From Mytilinidion resinicola (taxonomy: Eukaryota > Ascomycota > Dothideomycetes > Mytilinidiales > Mytilinidiaceae), in contig NW_022985445.1 of the NCBI RefSeq assembly GCF_010093595.1, positions 1-64,000 on the forward strand: a stretch of DNA of 64,000 nucleotides, written 5' to 3'. The position numbers and the translations under genes were made by a program. Positions 13,301-27,200 of this stretch are shown here, piece by piece. The stretch's first letter is position 1, and every line of letters begins with the position of its first letter. The notes below the pieces were generated by a model. The model saw only the letters and a list, made by a program, of their open reading frames with translations. It was not told the origin of the DNA and made no database searches.

Positions 13301-14627
13301 ATTTATAGCTGCTAATCTAACTATACTAGCTTTAAATACTTACTACGCCTTCTAAATTACTATCTTAACTATAAAATATAAATTAGCTAATACTTCCTTT
13401 CTTTTCTTAGGCTTGCGTATTAACAACTCTAACTACTTACTATCTAATTTTTTTAAATACTTTGCCTATCCGGCGCAGTTTAACCACGCGTTAACCTTAA
13501 ATTAGTTGTTATCGGCCTAGATCTAACTGCTTGCTTTTTTATTAGCTTTTTTAATATTAATTATTGCCTGTATAAATACGGCCTCTAATACCTTTTAGAT
13601 AGAATTCTTCTATTTTTCTTTTTTAGCGGCTAGGTTATACGCGTTTACCTGGAATAATTAGGCTAACAACGCTTTACTACTAAATTTCTAGTACTACACG
13701 CCCTTTTCCTATATTTTTACCTGCTGTATAATACTCTATTACCTTTAGTAGTAATATTCTTACTTTTATAGATTTTTCTACCTATATTCCTTTTTATAAT
13801 AGGTCTATATATTTTATAAACTATATATAATAGAATAATATAGCGCGCTGTTTTTACGGGCTTCTAAATACTTTAATTTATTATACTAAATAGGTAAATA
13901 CAGTATAGGCTATACTGCTGCCGGCGGGAAAATTACCTGCCTATTATTTTGCGCCTAATTTTCTAAACCTGCTGCGGCCTCTGCTATAGCCTTTTATATT
14001 ATAACTATAAACTTCTAGTAGTATATAGCTAAATACTTTTATAACTGCCCCTTAGTAATACTATATCTATAATCTCTACAAACTATAATATAATACTATA
14101 GAATATGCTTAAAAACTTAGGTAAGTTATTCTATACCTTACTATATAATTGCTATAATAACAGTTAATAAATTAAATAAATGCTTTTATATAGCAACTCG
14201 CCTTCTTATCTATATCCTATTAAATTACACCGTATTTTATTATCTTCTAATTATCGGGTATTATGCCTATATACCTATAGTACCTTATATATATAATCTA
14301 CTACTATACCTTAATAATATAGGCTGTGGAAACATAGTATAGCAGGCGTTCTAGCTACTATATACGGCTATAAACACTAATATTACTAATACAACCCTAA
14401 CCTCTAATAATAATACTACACCGCAGTTGTATGCTAATTCTAAATAGTGTATTAAATGCGCAATAGTCGATAACCTGCCTATAGTAGTGCTTCTAGCAAA
14501 ATCTATTAGGGTTTCCTATAGTATAGTTTAATTTTCGTTTCTAAATTATATTATTAAACCGCACGGTTTACTTTTAAATTATAATATAAGATATCTTATA
14601 ATATATTTTATCTATAGGTTAATAGAG
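10379..14627 (-). pseudogene. RIP-degraded helicase lacking the C-terminus (copy 3)
   Basis: Corresponds to 1664-6102 of copy 1: part of the helicase motor, the middle region, the N-terminal finger and the upstream flank. The zinc-binding C-terminus and motif VI are cut off at 10379. It is heavily RIP-mutated with many stops, and the ATG reads ATA. About 29 bp present in copy 1 near 2305-2335 are missing here, between two TATAATAG strings. It ends with the same ACCTATAGGTTAATAG-type border as the other copies. Confidence 0.82.
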
Positions 14628-14794
14628 TAAATTAGTTATATAGGCAGTAAACGGCCTGTTTAATAGTAAGTTTTCTAGTTATTTTCTGCTATAATAAGAA
14701 AACTCCTAATTAGCTAGAATAGGCTATTCGCTAAATTCGGCAAAACCTTAGTAAAGAGGATAAAGCTAGGTATATAGGCTATTATTTATTCTAT

Positions 14795-15335
14795 CTATAA
14801 CGCTAGGCGCGCAGGCTGTTATTAATACTATTATGCGCGGACTATAGTTTCTATATAATATAATAGTAAAATAGGGTTAATACTAAGTATACAGGCTATT
14901 ATTAATACTATATACGGAGATAACAGTTTCTATACTTATAATAGTAAATAGGTGTAATACTAGGCATACAGGCTATTATTAATACTATATATATAAACTA
15001 TAGTTTTTATACTTATAATAGTAAATAGGTGTAATACTAGGCGCGCAGGCTATTATTAATACTATATACGCAGACTATAGTCTTTATACTTATAATAGTA
15101 AAGGTGTAATACTAAGCGCATAGGCTGTTATTAATACTATATACGTAGACTATAGTTTTTATACTTATAATAGTAAGGGTGTAATACTACGTATATAGGC
15201 TATTATTAATACTATATATATAGACTATAGTTTCTATACTTATAATAGTAAAGAGTATAATACTAGGTATACAGGCTGTTATTAATACTATATACGCAGA
15301 CTACAGTTTCTATACTTTTAATAGTAAATAGTAGA
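14795..15335. repeat. Minisatellite, ~77-bp unit, about seven copies
   Basis: The phrase AGGCT(A/G)TTATTAATACTAT starts at 14813, 14893, 14970, 15047, 15122, 15197 and 15273, giving spacings of 80, 77, 77, 75, 75 and 76 bp. Each unit also has ACTATAGTTTCTATACTTAT and TAATAGTAAA. Units are RIP-mutated, so they were present when RIP acted. The array lies close to the right border of the helicase repeats. Confidence 0.85.
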
Positions 15336-17464
15336 AGGTAAAAACTTTACGTATAGGTAAAGCTGTTAAATTAGTAAAGACTTTCTAGAATACTATTACC
15401 ACCTCTCTATTATAGGGGCCCTCCGGACGCTAGTATAGTTAAAAGGTTTATTACTTAACTCTGTGCAGGAAGTTAAATTGCTTTATTAGGGGCTATACTT
15501 ACAGCGCTGCTAATAGGTTTTTCCGCTATATAGGTAATAGCTTAACTATATAGGCAATAGTTTATTATAAAAGCGCGCTTTATTATAAAGAAAAAATTTC
15601 TAGGTTATTTCTATTGCTTCTAGAAGCTAAAAGGGTATTTATTTTATATTAGGGCTTAAGGTTAGAATCGAAATAAGTAGTATTAATATTAATAAAAGAT
15701 AAATATAAGAAAGGAAAAGGTTTTTAGGTTTAACGCTGTTATAAACTAAAGGTTAGAGCAATATTAATCCGTTCTGTAGAACCCTAATTACGTAACTATC
15801 GGGCATATATTATATAAGTAAATATATAGCTATAATAAATTAAAACCTAGAGGTATATTAAAAGTGCCAGGCATGTTATAGTTATTAATTTATAGTAGCT
15901 TAAATATAGGTAGCAGTATAGGCTTAAAGTAGGGAAATTTAGGTTTTTTATTAGGCTTTAGGTCTTTCTATACGTAGTTAATATTATTTAATATTTATAG
16001 TATTATAGAGCATTTAATTATAGATAATAACTAGCTATTTAGCTTATTTATATACTGCTGCGTATATTAGGGCACGGGCTTAGCGCTAAATATAGACGCT
16101 AGCGGGCGAAAGAATAGGAAATTATCTGCTTAAACAGGTGCTACTCTATATTAGCGTTAATAACCTTATTTATCGGAGCTATATAACCTATATAGCTAAT
16201 TCCTAGCTAGTAAAAGGTTAGTAAATACTTTACACGCGTTTTATAGCAGGATTATACCTACTTTTATCCTTTCTATATAAGCTTCTAGTAATTTCTGCTA
16301 AGTATAGGTAAATAACTCTGCGCTGCTAGCTGCTTTAATTTTAGTACCTTTAGCTTTATTAAAGGTATCTATATAAGAACTAAACTTCTTTATATAGTTA
16401 TATAGTTGCTTAAAATAGTAAGCTTAGGTCTTTCTATTAGAATATTTTTTAGCAGTTTTATATACCTTTAATATATAAATAAGGTACTGTGTAGTATAAT
16501 AGAACTCTAGAGAAACCTAAAGTAGTTAGCTATTATCTATCTCCCTAGCTATAGCCCTACTTACCGAAATATAGTTATAATAACTAGAGCTGCACTTATT
16601 ATATTTACTATATAGACTTTTATACTTATATAAAGCTAAGATTTCTTTATATATTTTTCTAATAAAGCTTTAGATATAGCGTATATAGAAGTTGCGTAGG
16701 TAAAAAAGTTAAGAAGTAAAGTAGTTAGGCACTATATTAGCCTTTATAATAAGAATATTAGAAATGTTTTTAAAGTTTACTATTCTATTAGTAATAAAGT
16801 ATAGAAGCTAAGAGCCTTAAAAAAGGTAAAAAGGAGTTATAAAAGCTTAGAAAACTCTTTAAAAAGTAGAGTATAGAAAAAAGGAAGTAAAAAGTACTTA
16901 GATAAGAACTTTATACTTAAAATCTACTCTAGGGCCCTACTAGATTATATAGTTATAAACCGCTAAATTATAGCGCTAATATATTCCACGCGTATATAAT
17001 ACTAGTAAATCCCCTTAGTTTGCTATATATAAAAATATCTAAATAGTAGTACTAAGGTTCTATAAGTACTAGGGTTTATTAAAAATATCTCTATATATAA
17101 AGTATAATAAAATTAGTACTACCTTTCTATTATATACTTCCTTTTCTAAATACACCTTTTATATATATATAATATATAGTATAGAGCTGTGCTAATAACT
17201 AGAGCTAAACTTATATTTACTCTAGTAGTATAAAAGCTTATATTACTAATACCCTTTAGGGGCCTATATATATATATATATTTAGGGTATAGGAAACTAG
17301 TATAAAAGCTATTAGAAGAAGTAAAAAAAGAAGTATATATACTACGAATTAAACTTCTAAGTAGTAAAAAGCAATATAATAGCACTAAAAAACTATAGCT
17401 ATAGTAACTATAAACCTTTAATACTAGAAAACTCTATTCTATAATAGTAATTATTATAGCCCTA
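15336..17464. other. AT-rich degraded repeats, one end piggyBac-like
   Basis: No gene can be read. 15640-15720 matches 54243-54320 and 15745-15815 matches about 54840-54920, so a repeat family is shared with the right-hand block. 15880-16110 matches 23945-24215, the 5' end of the piggyBac element, and ends near 16110-16120 with a related terminal sequence, suggesting the right end of a cousin element. The rest (16120-17464) is TA-rich with no motif I recognise; a minus open stretch at 17146-17385 is Ser/Tyr/Leu-rich and looks like chance. Confidence 0.5.
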
Positions 17465-18740
17465 ACGTGTAATATAAGCGAGCCGGCTACCTAAATAAGC
17501 CGGCTACCTTATTACTAAAACGCGCTCTATTAGCTTTTAACTACTATATTTTAATAATATAATATATAATTAATCTAAAAAAAAAAAGGCCGAATCTACC
17601 TAGCTATCTTAGCAATTAATAAAAATTAACTTTAAAGCGAATAACGCGCTGTTGCAACGTATAATATCCCTAGAAGCACGCTCTAAAACTAACACGCCGG
17701 AACTACTACTTAACGCAATTATAAGCCTAATTTAAAAAAGCTTATAAAGCTAGAGGAATTAGTTATTATTAAATATATACTTAATTTGGATTTATAAGGG
17801 TTTACGCCTAGCTTAAATGCTGTAAGAAATATAGCTAATAAGTTATTTAAAGAGCGCGGTGCCGGCTAGGTTAGTAAAAACTAGCTATATAACTTTGTTA
17901 AGCGGACTAATAAGCTTTAAACACGGTTTAATTAAAAGTATAATTGCTAGAAAGCTCTATATAAAAATCTAAGGATTATTATACTATAGTTTAAGCTTAT
18001 ACGTAATATAAAGGCGAAGTATAGTATTATAGATAATAACTTCTATAACTTTAATAAAACCGGCTTTTAAATAGGTGTTATTTTAATAGGAGTAGTTATT
18101 ACAGGCTCCGTGAAATAAAATTAACTAAAAGCTATATAACTAGGTAATCGCAAGTAGGCTACTATAATTAAGGCTATTAACGTATATAAATAAGTAATCC
18201 CGCCGTTTATTATTTTTATAGGTAAGTACTACCTTTCTATATAGTATAAGGGCAGTAATATACCGCTAGACTAGGCTATAGCAGTAAGCAATAATAGCTA
18301 GATAATAAATAAGCTTAGTATTATATAGCTATAATATTTTAATATATATATAAAGGACTATACTATAGGCGTATATTACTTGCTTATTTTAGATAGTTAT
18401 AAAAGCTATAACTTACTTAAATTTAAAGAGCTTTATAAGGAGAATAATATTATTATGCTATATATACTGCTGTATACCTTATATCTATTACAGCCGCTTA
18501 ATATAGGCTGTTTTACGCCGTTAAAAAAAGCGTACAGTCGCTAAATTAAGGATCTAACGCGCAACTATATTAACTATATTATAAAGCTTAAGTTTCTACT
18601 AGCTTTTAAAGCAGTATTTAACAACTTATTTATAAAAAGCAATATTTACGCAAGCTTTTAAGGCGCCGGCCTTATACTGCTTAATCTAGAGGCAGTACTT
18701 TTAAAGCTTAATATTATACTTTATATACTATTGCCTTTTA

Positions 18741-21700
18741 CTATCCCTTTAAATATCGGCTTACGTCCAACGTTATTAATAAGAATTTAACTAATTAGAA
18801 GCCTATATTTTAACTAAACGTAAGTTTATTTAAATTATAGATTTTATAGCTATCTAGCTGCCTAGCAGCCTACTTTCTAGAGTTAAGCTTCTTATAGTAT
18901 AATACCTAATACTCGCCTGTACTATAGAACGGAATAAGGTATATAGAACAGCTATAAAGGGTTCTTAGTGCCCTCTTTAGACGCTTCTAATCCTTATTCT
19001 ATATATTTTTATATACTATATTAATTAAGAGGTCTACTAGCGGCCTTTATACGCCCTTATAAGGCTTTATAAACTTTTTTCCAGCCTTAATATATACTAA
19101 GCAGTTTTTAGGCTTCTACTATAGCTTAGTAAGGTTGTGTTCTGCTACAGGCTACTATATAACGTCCTCTATTCCTTTCCTAATTACCTACTTAGTATAG
19201 TATTATCTTAGTAAATATATAGAGGCCTTAAAAAGGGCTTTATAAAGGGCTTAGTAAAAGGCAGTATAGCTATTAGCGCGGCTATTGCCTACAGCGCTAT
19301 TATAAAAGAAGAGTTTATAGCAGTTGCCTACTATAGTATTAAAAAGGAAGTGGAATAGCGGTTTCTAGGTTTTTAAATATATTTTCTAGGTTATATAATA
19401 GCTTTAAAGCTAGTTAGCTATATTAATACTATATATATAGAGGTTATACTAATTTATAAACTCCGGAATATCTATTTCTTTAACTATATTATCGCCGAAG
19501 GGCTTACGCTTCTATACCGCGTTAGTAGAGGTTTTTACAGGCCGTCTGCGGCGCCGAAGTATATAGAATTAACCTTAGTAATATATAATATAAGCGGCTC
19601 TATAGTATAGTAGTAAAAATAGAATATAAAAATAGCTTACTATTATAAACTATAGATATAAATAAAACTACCTATATATCTGCCTAAGTAAACCCTATTA
19701 CTATATAACTTTTTAAAAGCTTTTTATAAAGCGTACTCTATAGAATTTAGGCCGTATATATAAGTTTAAGGTTAGTAAGTAATAGTAAGAATTTTTCTGC
19801 AGACACCTTTTTATATACCGTTTTACCCTTCTTATCTTCTATAATATTGCCCTTTTCTTTTTCTTCTTCCTTCTATTATATTTTTATAGTTTATATAGTG
19901 CTAGCTGCCCTAATTCCTAGGCCTTAAAGCCGTTTAAATAGCTTTATACTATAGAAAAGATTATTAAGCCAAACTATATACTTACCAGGCGGGTATAGAA
20001 CAGCGTCTATTTTAAAGTCTTGCTATATAAGCAGGTCTAGTATAATAGCTTGTATTTTTATAAAGCCCTCCTTTTTTATAAATACTATATTAAGGTCTAC
20101 TAGGCCCTTATTATCTCCCTTTATATACTATATCTAATTTAGTATATAGCCCTAATTAGCTAGCACCTAAATTTTAAAGCTTTTAGGCGTAGGCTTTAAT
20201 AGTATATTTATAATTTCTAGTACGCGCCCTATAAAGCGCTTAATAGTCTTATTAATAGCTAGGTAAGCGCCTAGACTATAGTATTTATAGCAGAGCAATT
20301 ATAGGTGCTTAGAAAGGGCGTTAATACGGCTAAATATATTTTTATAGGTATTATATAAAGGTAAAAACTAAATAAAACAGTTTAGCTACTAATACTAGGT
20401 TTTGCTAATATATTTCTTAATAATATATTTAATACTATAAGTTTCTAGGCTGCTCTAATAGTTTTTTATAGGCGCTGCTAAATATACACCCTATATTTAC
20501 TCGGTGTACACCCCTTTTCTACTCCGTATACACCCTTTTTACGTCTAATCTTCTAATTAGTCCGGAGGGCTTAGAGGAAGCTCCGGCGCTTAATTCTTAC
20601 GCGCATCTATATAAAATAGGAAGGCTGTACAGCTTTACTATTTTATTATATATTCTTACCGTTTCCGTAAGGCTATATATATAGGCCAGCTATATATAAG
20701 GCCTTACGTAAGGCTATATATAAGGCCGTACGTAAGGCCGTATATAAGGCTACTTATAGCAAGGCTATACAGTATACCCGTTTTACTATATATACTTCCC
20801 GTTTCCTACAGTATATATAGGCCGTTATATTGCTACCTACGTGCCTACGTGCCTATAAGCATGCTAAAACAGTTAAATCCTTACTTTATTACGGCCTCTC
20901 TGTATTAAACCTGGCCTTCCTATATCGCCGCCGCGCCTTCCTAGCTATCCTAATCTATTAACCCCTCTATATACTGCTTATATAATACTATCTAATATTA
21001 GAGCTTCTTATAAGAAAGCAGCGCTGGCGCTGCCTAAGGCTAAGGAGCTAGCTAAGGCTAAGGAGCTGGCTAAGGCTCAGGATAAGCGCTATTATAACGC
21101 TGCGCAGCCCCTTTCCGTAGTGCTGCCTTTTTCCTAGGTGCCTTATCCTTTATACTAGGCGGCCGGCCACGCTTTTTAGGTGCAGTAGTAGATATAGTAG
21201 TAGGTGCGGGCGTAGGTGCAGTAGTAGGGGGGGGCCTAGGTATTACTGCATGCTTAAACTCGGGCGGATTAGTAAGCAAATCGTCGAATTCCGTAATAGC
21301 TAGTGTAGCGGCCAACTAAGGAGCACTTTAAGCAATAGGAGCTGGACAGAGGGCTACGAAAATAGGCGATTCTAGCGGTGGAACTATCGGCGTGCGTTCT
21401 ATAGGTATACCTATAGGTCTAGCTGCCGCACCTATACCTATAGTAATCTTAAATCTTAATAGCTTTTACTGCGTATTATTATACGTATAATAGCCTCTCC
21501 TCGCAATAGTAGGCCGGCCGCGCCGGCGCTTAATAATAGTAGGATCCTCTATATCCTTAAAAGGCCTAAAAGAAATAGCTAGCTAATATCCTCCTAGCCG
21601 AATAAACTACTAATAGTAATCTATCTCTTCCGGTTATATATAGAGCACCGGATCTAGCCGATTTATAAGCGCTTAGTGTAGAGGATTATACAGTTTATAC

Positions 21701-24227
21701 GCATATAGAATACTATAGATAGACTTAAACGTTTAAGTATAATTAAGTAGGTTATATTTATTCGATTTAGCCTTTTAGAGCTGCTTCTTAAGGAGAATAA
21801 GCGCCTGCAGCGTTACTTTTTAATATAGGTTACGGAATTCGGGTTTTTTAATATTATGCGGAGTATAGGCGTAATATCTAGCTATCTTATCTTCGAACTT
21901 AAACCTAGAGTTAAGGATAAGGTTCTATATATTAAGGAGAACGTCGAATAGATAGCTAGTTAACACCTAAAGAAAGCCCTTAAGTAGGCCGTGTAAGCCC
22001 TTATTTCGCGATATAACTCTATAAAAAATCGAATTAGTATTATATATCTCTGCTACTTCCTTATTTCTTAGTTATTCTTTAAGCTATACTTTTATCTTCT
22101 TTAGCGCTGCCTGTTTAGTATATATATAGACCCTGTATAAAGTTTAGGCATTAAATTTAGATATCTTAGTATTAAGAAAAATTACTTATATAGTACTAAA
22201 GTACCGCACCTTATAGGTATAGCAGGTGGCCTAATTCCACCTATATAGCTACTACTTATTTTCTATATATATTACTAGGTTAGGGCGCTCTTTATAGTTA
22301 TTAAGTAGCTTCTTCTAAGCCTTATTAAATTAAGCTATAACTTCCAGCTTTATTATAGCGGTCTAATAGGTAAGGAACTGCCCCCTTTTCTCCTGTTCCT
22401 TCTTCTAAATAGCTTCCTTCTCTTTATTTAATATAGGCGCAGGTGGCGCGCTGCCTGCAGCGTACGTAGGTTCCTCCTTATATACCTTAGCCAGTTTAGT
22501 AATAATATTCTTTTTAATATACTATATATAGAGGAGGCGCGCAACTGTAGGCTATTATTAATATAGTGCGTTCCTTAGAGCTTGTTCTTTATCCGTTAAA
22601 AAAACGCGTGGAATAAGAAAATAGCGCTTAAAAAGCTCGAAGAGCTGCAGTACTGCCTAGTTATAGTTTGCCTCCTTCTTTTTTAGCAGGAAATAATAGG
22701 TAATTTCGAAGTTATTGCTAGTATATATAACGCCGGTAATATATAGGAAGGGTATACTAAATCTATTAGTTTTATAGGTGCAATCTAATAGAATAATATT
22801 ATAATTAGCCCGTAAGATCTCGATAGAATCCGGATAGGTAAAGAAGAGGTGTTTAATTTAGTTCTACTTATTTTTTGTAAAGTTGTATATATACTTCCTA
22901 TTACGGCCGTTAGGTGCCGGGAATATAGAGGTTTCTAACGTATAGAGAAGCGCCTGGATAGGCGTAAGGCCGCCGAGAAGCTCGTTCCTATACTGGGTGC
23001 GCTTATTAGTAATATCGTGCGCCGTAATAGTAACCCCTTTCTTTAACAGCTTTATATACGTTTTATTAGGCTTTATTCCGCTTAATATATCTATTTAAAT
23101 AAGGGTATTTATAAATGCTGAGCGCTTCCTATTACAAGCGGCTGCTGTAGGTTTAAGTATAGCGTTGTAATTGTTATAAGCTTCCTCCACCGTCTCCTAT
23201 AGCTAAACACGTGAGCTATTAACTCTAGAAGGCTGCCGAGTAAGCGTACCGCTTATTTTACAGTTTATTTTATTAGTAGACGTACTGCGCACGCGTGTAT
23301 AAAACTTTCTAGTGCCTCTAAAGCAGTATTAGTACTATATTTTCCTTATTTCCTTCGTTTTTCTGTCTAGTTTTAAACGGAACTTAATAAGCCTGTAGCC
23401 CTGCGCCTTTATATACTCTCTAAGCACTTCCTCGGCTTTATCTAGCGTATAGTAGAACCGTGGCGGTAGTGGTTTAAGGGCTATAGTAAGTGTATTAAGG
23501 AAGTTAAGAATTAGGATATAATACTTTGTGGCCACGCCGCACTTAGAGAGAGTATTTAGAATTAGTAAAAAACGTAAGCAAGCGAATCGGAGGCCCTGGA
23601 GCACTCCTCCGGACTAATTAGAAGATTAGATATAAAAAGGGTGTATATAGAGTAGAAAAGGGGTGTATACCGAGTAAATATAGGGTGTATATTTAGCAGC
23701 GCCCTTTTTTATACGTAGCTCTATAACTAGGCCTATATATAACACTATACCGAAATATATATAAAGTTCCTCTCTTATTATAAGCCGCTACGGGCGTAGG
23801 TGCTTTTTATTCTCCGGCTAGTTATATTCTGCGTATAAATTTATCTAATTTACAATATTATCCACTAGTTTATTAGTAAAGAAAAGGCGGAAAAGGGCTA
23901 ATAGGTTATTATTATCGATATCTAGAGGTAGATTAGGCGTGCCCTTTAGGTAGAAGTTATTAATTTATAGTAGCTTAAAGGTAGGTAGTTTCTATAGCGC
24001 TAGAGGTGGCTTTTTAGCCTATTTTAAAAGAGGAATAGTATACTAAGTTAGGCGCATAAAATTAATATTATTTAAGAATAAGAATAGCATATTAAGGTAT
24101 TAAATTACGATTATTTACTAGCTATTTAGCTTATTTATATACCCTAATATTCCTTTTAGTATAATATTAGCCGTAGCTTTACCCTTAGCCTTACCTTAGC
24201 GTTAAACGCAGACGTTTAAAGGGATAG
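18741..24227 (-). mobile_element. PiggyBac transposon relic, inserted in pogo, interrupted by a MULE
   Basis: The minus strand reads as a fungal piggyBac transposase in two parts. The N-terminal part (about 23713-23960) has LFRLFFTNKLVDNIV and YFGIVLYIGL. The catalytic part (about 19200-20460) has an INKTIKRFIGR region (DES/DET expected), VLANQGYILN, WLNNLFYSIKLFKRL (DN-F-S expected) and FINQYNLYIYSINIANQL. Stops and D-to-N changes fit RIP. Ends share CTATCCCTTTAAA in inverted orientation. A TTAA target duplication, usual for piggyBac, is not evident, so exact borders are uncertain. MULE copy A sits inside at 20470-23704. Confidence 0.83.
20470..23704 (-). mobile_element. Mutator-like element (MULE) copy A inside piggyBac
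   Basis: About 3.2 kb with inverted ends of roughly 100 bp (GGCGCTGCTAAATATACACC at left) and an 8-bp target duplication TTTTTTAT at 20462-20469 and 23705-23712. The minus strand encodes a RIP-damaged MULE transposase: N-terminus open at 23335-23604, the MULE domain around 22560-22860 and a C-terminal tail with AT-hook KKRGRPPSIKD at 21070-21315. The left terminal repeat carries TACACCC boxes at 20485, 20507 and 20529. Short GTACGTAAGGC and GTATATAAGGC repeats lie at about 20660-20760. Very similar to copy B. Confidence 0.87.
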
Positions 24228-24297
24228 TAGAGGCTTAATAGGAATTAAAAACACTAAGTAATACTTTTAAGCTAAGCTCTTAATTAGCTTTAATTTA

Positions 24298-27200
24298 GGG
24301 CGCTGCTAAATATACACCCTATATTTACTCAGTGTACACCCCTTTTCTACTCCGTATACACCTTTTTTACGTCTAATCTTCTAATTGGTCCGAAGGGCTT
24401 AGAGGAAGCTCCGGCGCTTAATTCTTACGCGCATCTATATAAAATAGGAAGGCTATACAGCCTTACTATTTTATTATATATTTTTACCGTTTCCGTAAGG
24501 CTATATATATAGGCCAGCTATACATAAGGCCTTACGTAAGGCCGTACGTAAGGCCGTATATAAGGCCGTATATAAAGCCGTATATAAGGCTACTTATAGT
24601 AAGGCTATATAGTATACCTGTTTTACTATATATATTTCCCGTTTCCTACAGTATATATAGGCCGTTATATTGCTACCTATATACCTATATACCTATAAGC
24701 ATGCTAAAATAGTTAAATTCTTACCTTATTACGGCCTCTCTGCATTAAACCTAGCCCCCCTACATCGCCGCCGCGCCTTCCTAGCTATCCTAATCTATTA
24801 ACCCCTCTATATACTGCTCGTATAATATTATCTAATATTAGAGCTCCTTATAAAAAAGCAGCGCTGGCGCTGCCTAAGGCTAAGGAGCTAGCTAAGGCTA
24901 AGGAGCTAGCTAAGGCTTAGGATAAGCGCTATTATAACGCTGCGTAGCCCCTTTCCGTAGTGCTGCCTTTTTTCTAGGTGCCTTATCCTTTATACTAGGC
25001 GGCCGGCCACGCTTTTTAGGTGCAGCAGTAGATGCAGTAGTAGGTGCGGGCGTAGGTGCGGTAGTAGGGGGGGGCCTAGGTATTACTGCATGCTTAAACT
25101 CGGGCGGATTAGTAAGCAAATTGTTAAATTCCGTAATAGCTAGTGTAGCGGCCGACTAAGGAGCACTCTAAGCGATAGGAGCTAGACAGGGGGCTATAAA
25201 AATAGGCGGTCCTGGCGGTAGAACTATCGGCGTGCGTTCTGTAGGTATACCTGTAGGTCTAGCTGCCGCACCTGTGCCTATAGTAATTTTAAATCTTAAT
25301 AGCTCTTGCTGCGTATTATTATACGTATAATAGCCTTTTCTTGCAATAGTAGGCCGGCCGCGCCGGCGCTTAATAACAGCAGGATCCTCTATATCCTTAA
25401 AAGGCCTAAAAGAAATAGCTAGCTAATATCCTCCTGGCCGAATAAACTACTAATAGTAATCTATCTCTTCCGGTTATATATAGAGCACCGGATCTAGCTA
25501 ATTTACAAGCGCTTAGTATAGAGGATTATACAGTTTATACGCATATAGAATGCTATAGATAGACTTAAACGTTTAAGTATAATTAAATAGGTTATATTTA
25601 TTTAATTTGGCCTTTTAGAGCTGCTTCTTAAGGAAAACAAGTGCCTGCGGCGTTACCTTTTAATATAGGTTACGGAATTCGGGTTTTTTAATATTATACG
25701 GAGTATAGGTGTAATATCTAGCTATTTTATTTTTAAACTTAGACCTAGAGTTAAGGATAAGGTTCTGTATATTAAGGAGAACGTTAAATAGATAGCTAGT
25801 TAACACCTAAAGAAAGCCCTTAAGTAGGCCGTGTAAGCCCTTATTTCGCGATATAACTCTATAAGAAATCGAATTAGTATTATATATCTCTGCTACTTCC
25901 TTATTTCTTAGTTATTCTTTAAGCTATACTCTTATCCTCTTCAGCGCTGCCTATTTAGCACGTATATAAACCCTGTGCAAAGTTTAGGCATTAAATTTAG
26001 ACATTTTAGTATTAAGAAAAATCACTTATATAGTACTAAAGTGCCGCACCTTATAGGTGTAGCAGGTGGCCTAATTCTACTTATATAGCTACTACTTATT
26101 CTCTATATATATTACTAGGTTAGAGCGCTCCTTATAGTTATTAAGTAGCTTCTTCTAAGCCTTATTAAATTAAGCTATAACTTCCAGCTTTATTATAGCG
26201 GTCCAACGGGTAAAAAACTGCCCCCTTTTCTCCTATTCCTTCTTCTAAATAGCTTCCTTCTCTTTATCTAATATAGGCGCAGGTGGCGCGCTGCCTGCGG
26301 CGTACGTAGGTTCCTTTTTATACACCTTAGCTAGTTTAGTAATAATATTCTTTTCAATATGCTATATACAGAGGAGGCGCGTGACCGTAGGCTATTATTA
26401 ATATAGTGCGTTCCTTAGAGCTTATTCTTTATCCGTTAAGAAAACGCATAGAATAAGAGAATAGCGCTTAAAGAGCTCGAAGAGCTGCAGTACTGCCCAG
26501 TTATAGTTCGCCTCCTTCTCTTTTAGCAGGAAATAATAGGCAATTTCAAAGTTATTGCTAGTACACGTAACGCCGGTAATATGCAGGAAGAGTATACTAA
26601 ATCTATTAGTTTTATAGGTGTAATCCAATAGAATAACATCGTGATTAGCCCGTAGGATCTCGATAGAATCCGGATAGGCAAAGAAAAGGTGTTTAATTCG
26701 GTTCTGCTTATCTTTTATAAAGTTGTATACGTACTTCCTATTACGGCCGTTAGGTGCCGGGAATATAAAGGTTTCTAACGTATAGAGGAGCGCCTAGATA
26801 GGCGTAAGGCCGCCGAGAAGCTTGTTCCTATACCGGGTGCGCTTATTAGTAATATTGTGCGCCGTAATAGTAACCCCTTTCTTTAACAGCTTTGTATATA
26901 TTTTATTAGGCTTTATTCCGCTTAATACATCTATTTAAATAAGGGCATTTATAGATGCCGAGTGCTTCCTATTACAGGCGGCTGCTATAGGTTTAAGCAT
27001 AGCGTTGTAATTGTTATAAGCTTCCTCTACCGTCTCCTATAGCTAAACACGTAAGCTATTAACTCTAGGAGGCTGCCGAGTAAGCGTACCGCTTATTTTA
27101 TAGTTTACTTTATTAGTAGACGTACTGCGCACGCGTGTATAAGACTTTCTAGTGCCTTTAAAGCAGCATCGGTACTATATTTTCCTTGTTTCCTTCGTTT

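Noticed and set aside
14795..15335. CRISPR-like array
   Set aside because: Units are contiguous diverged repeats with no unique spacers, in a eukaryotic genome; it is a minisatellite.
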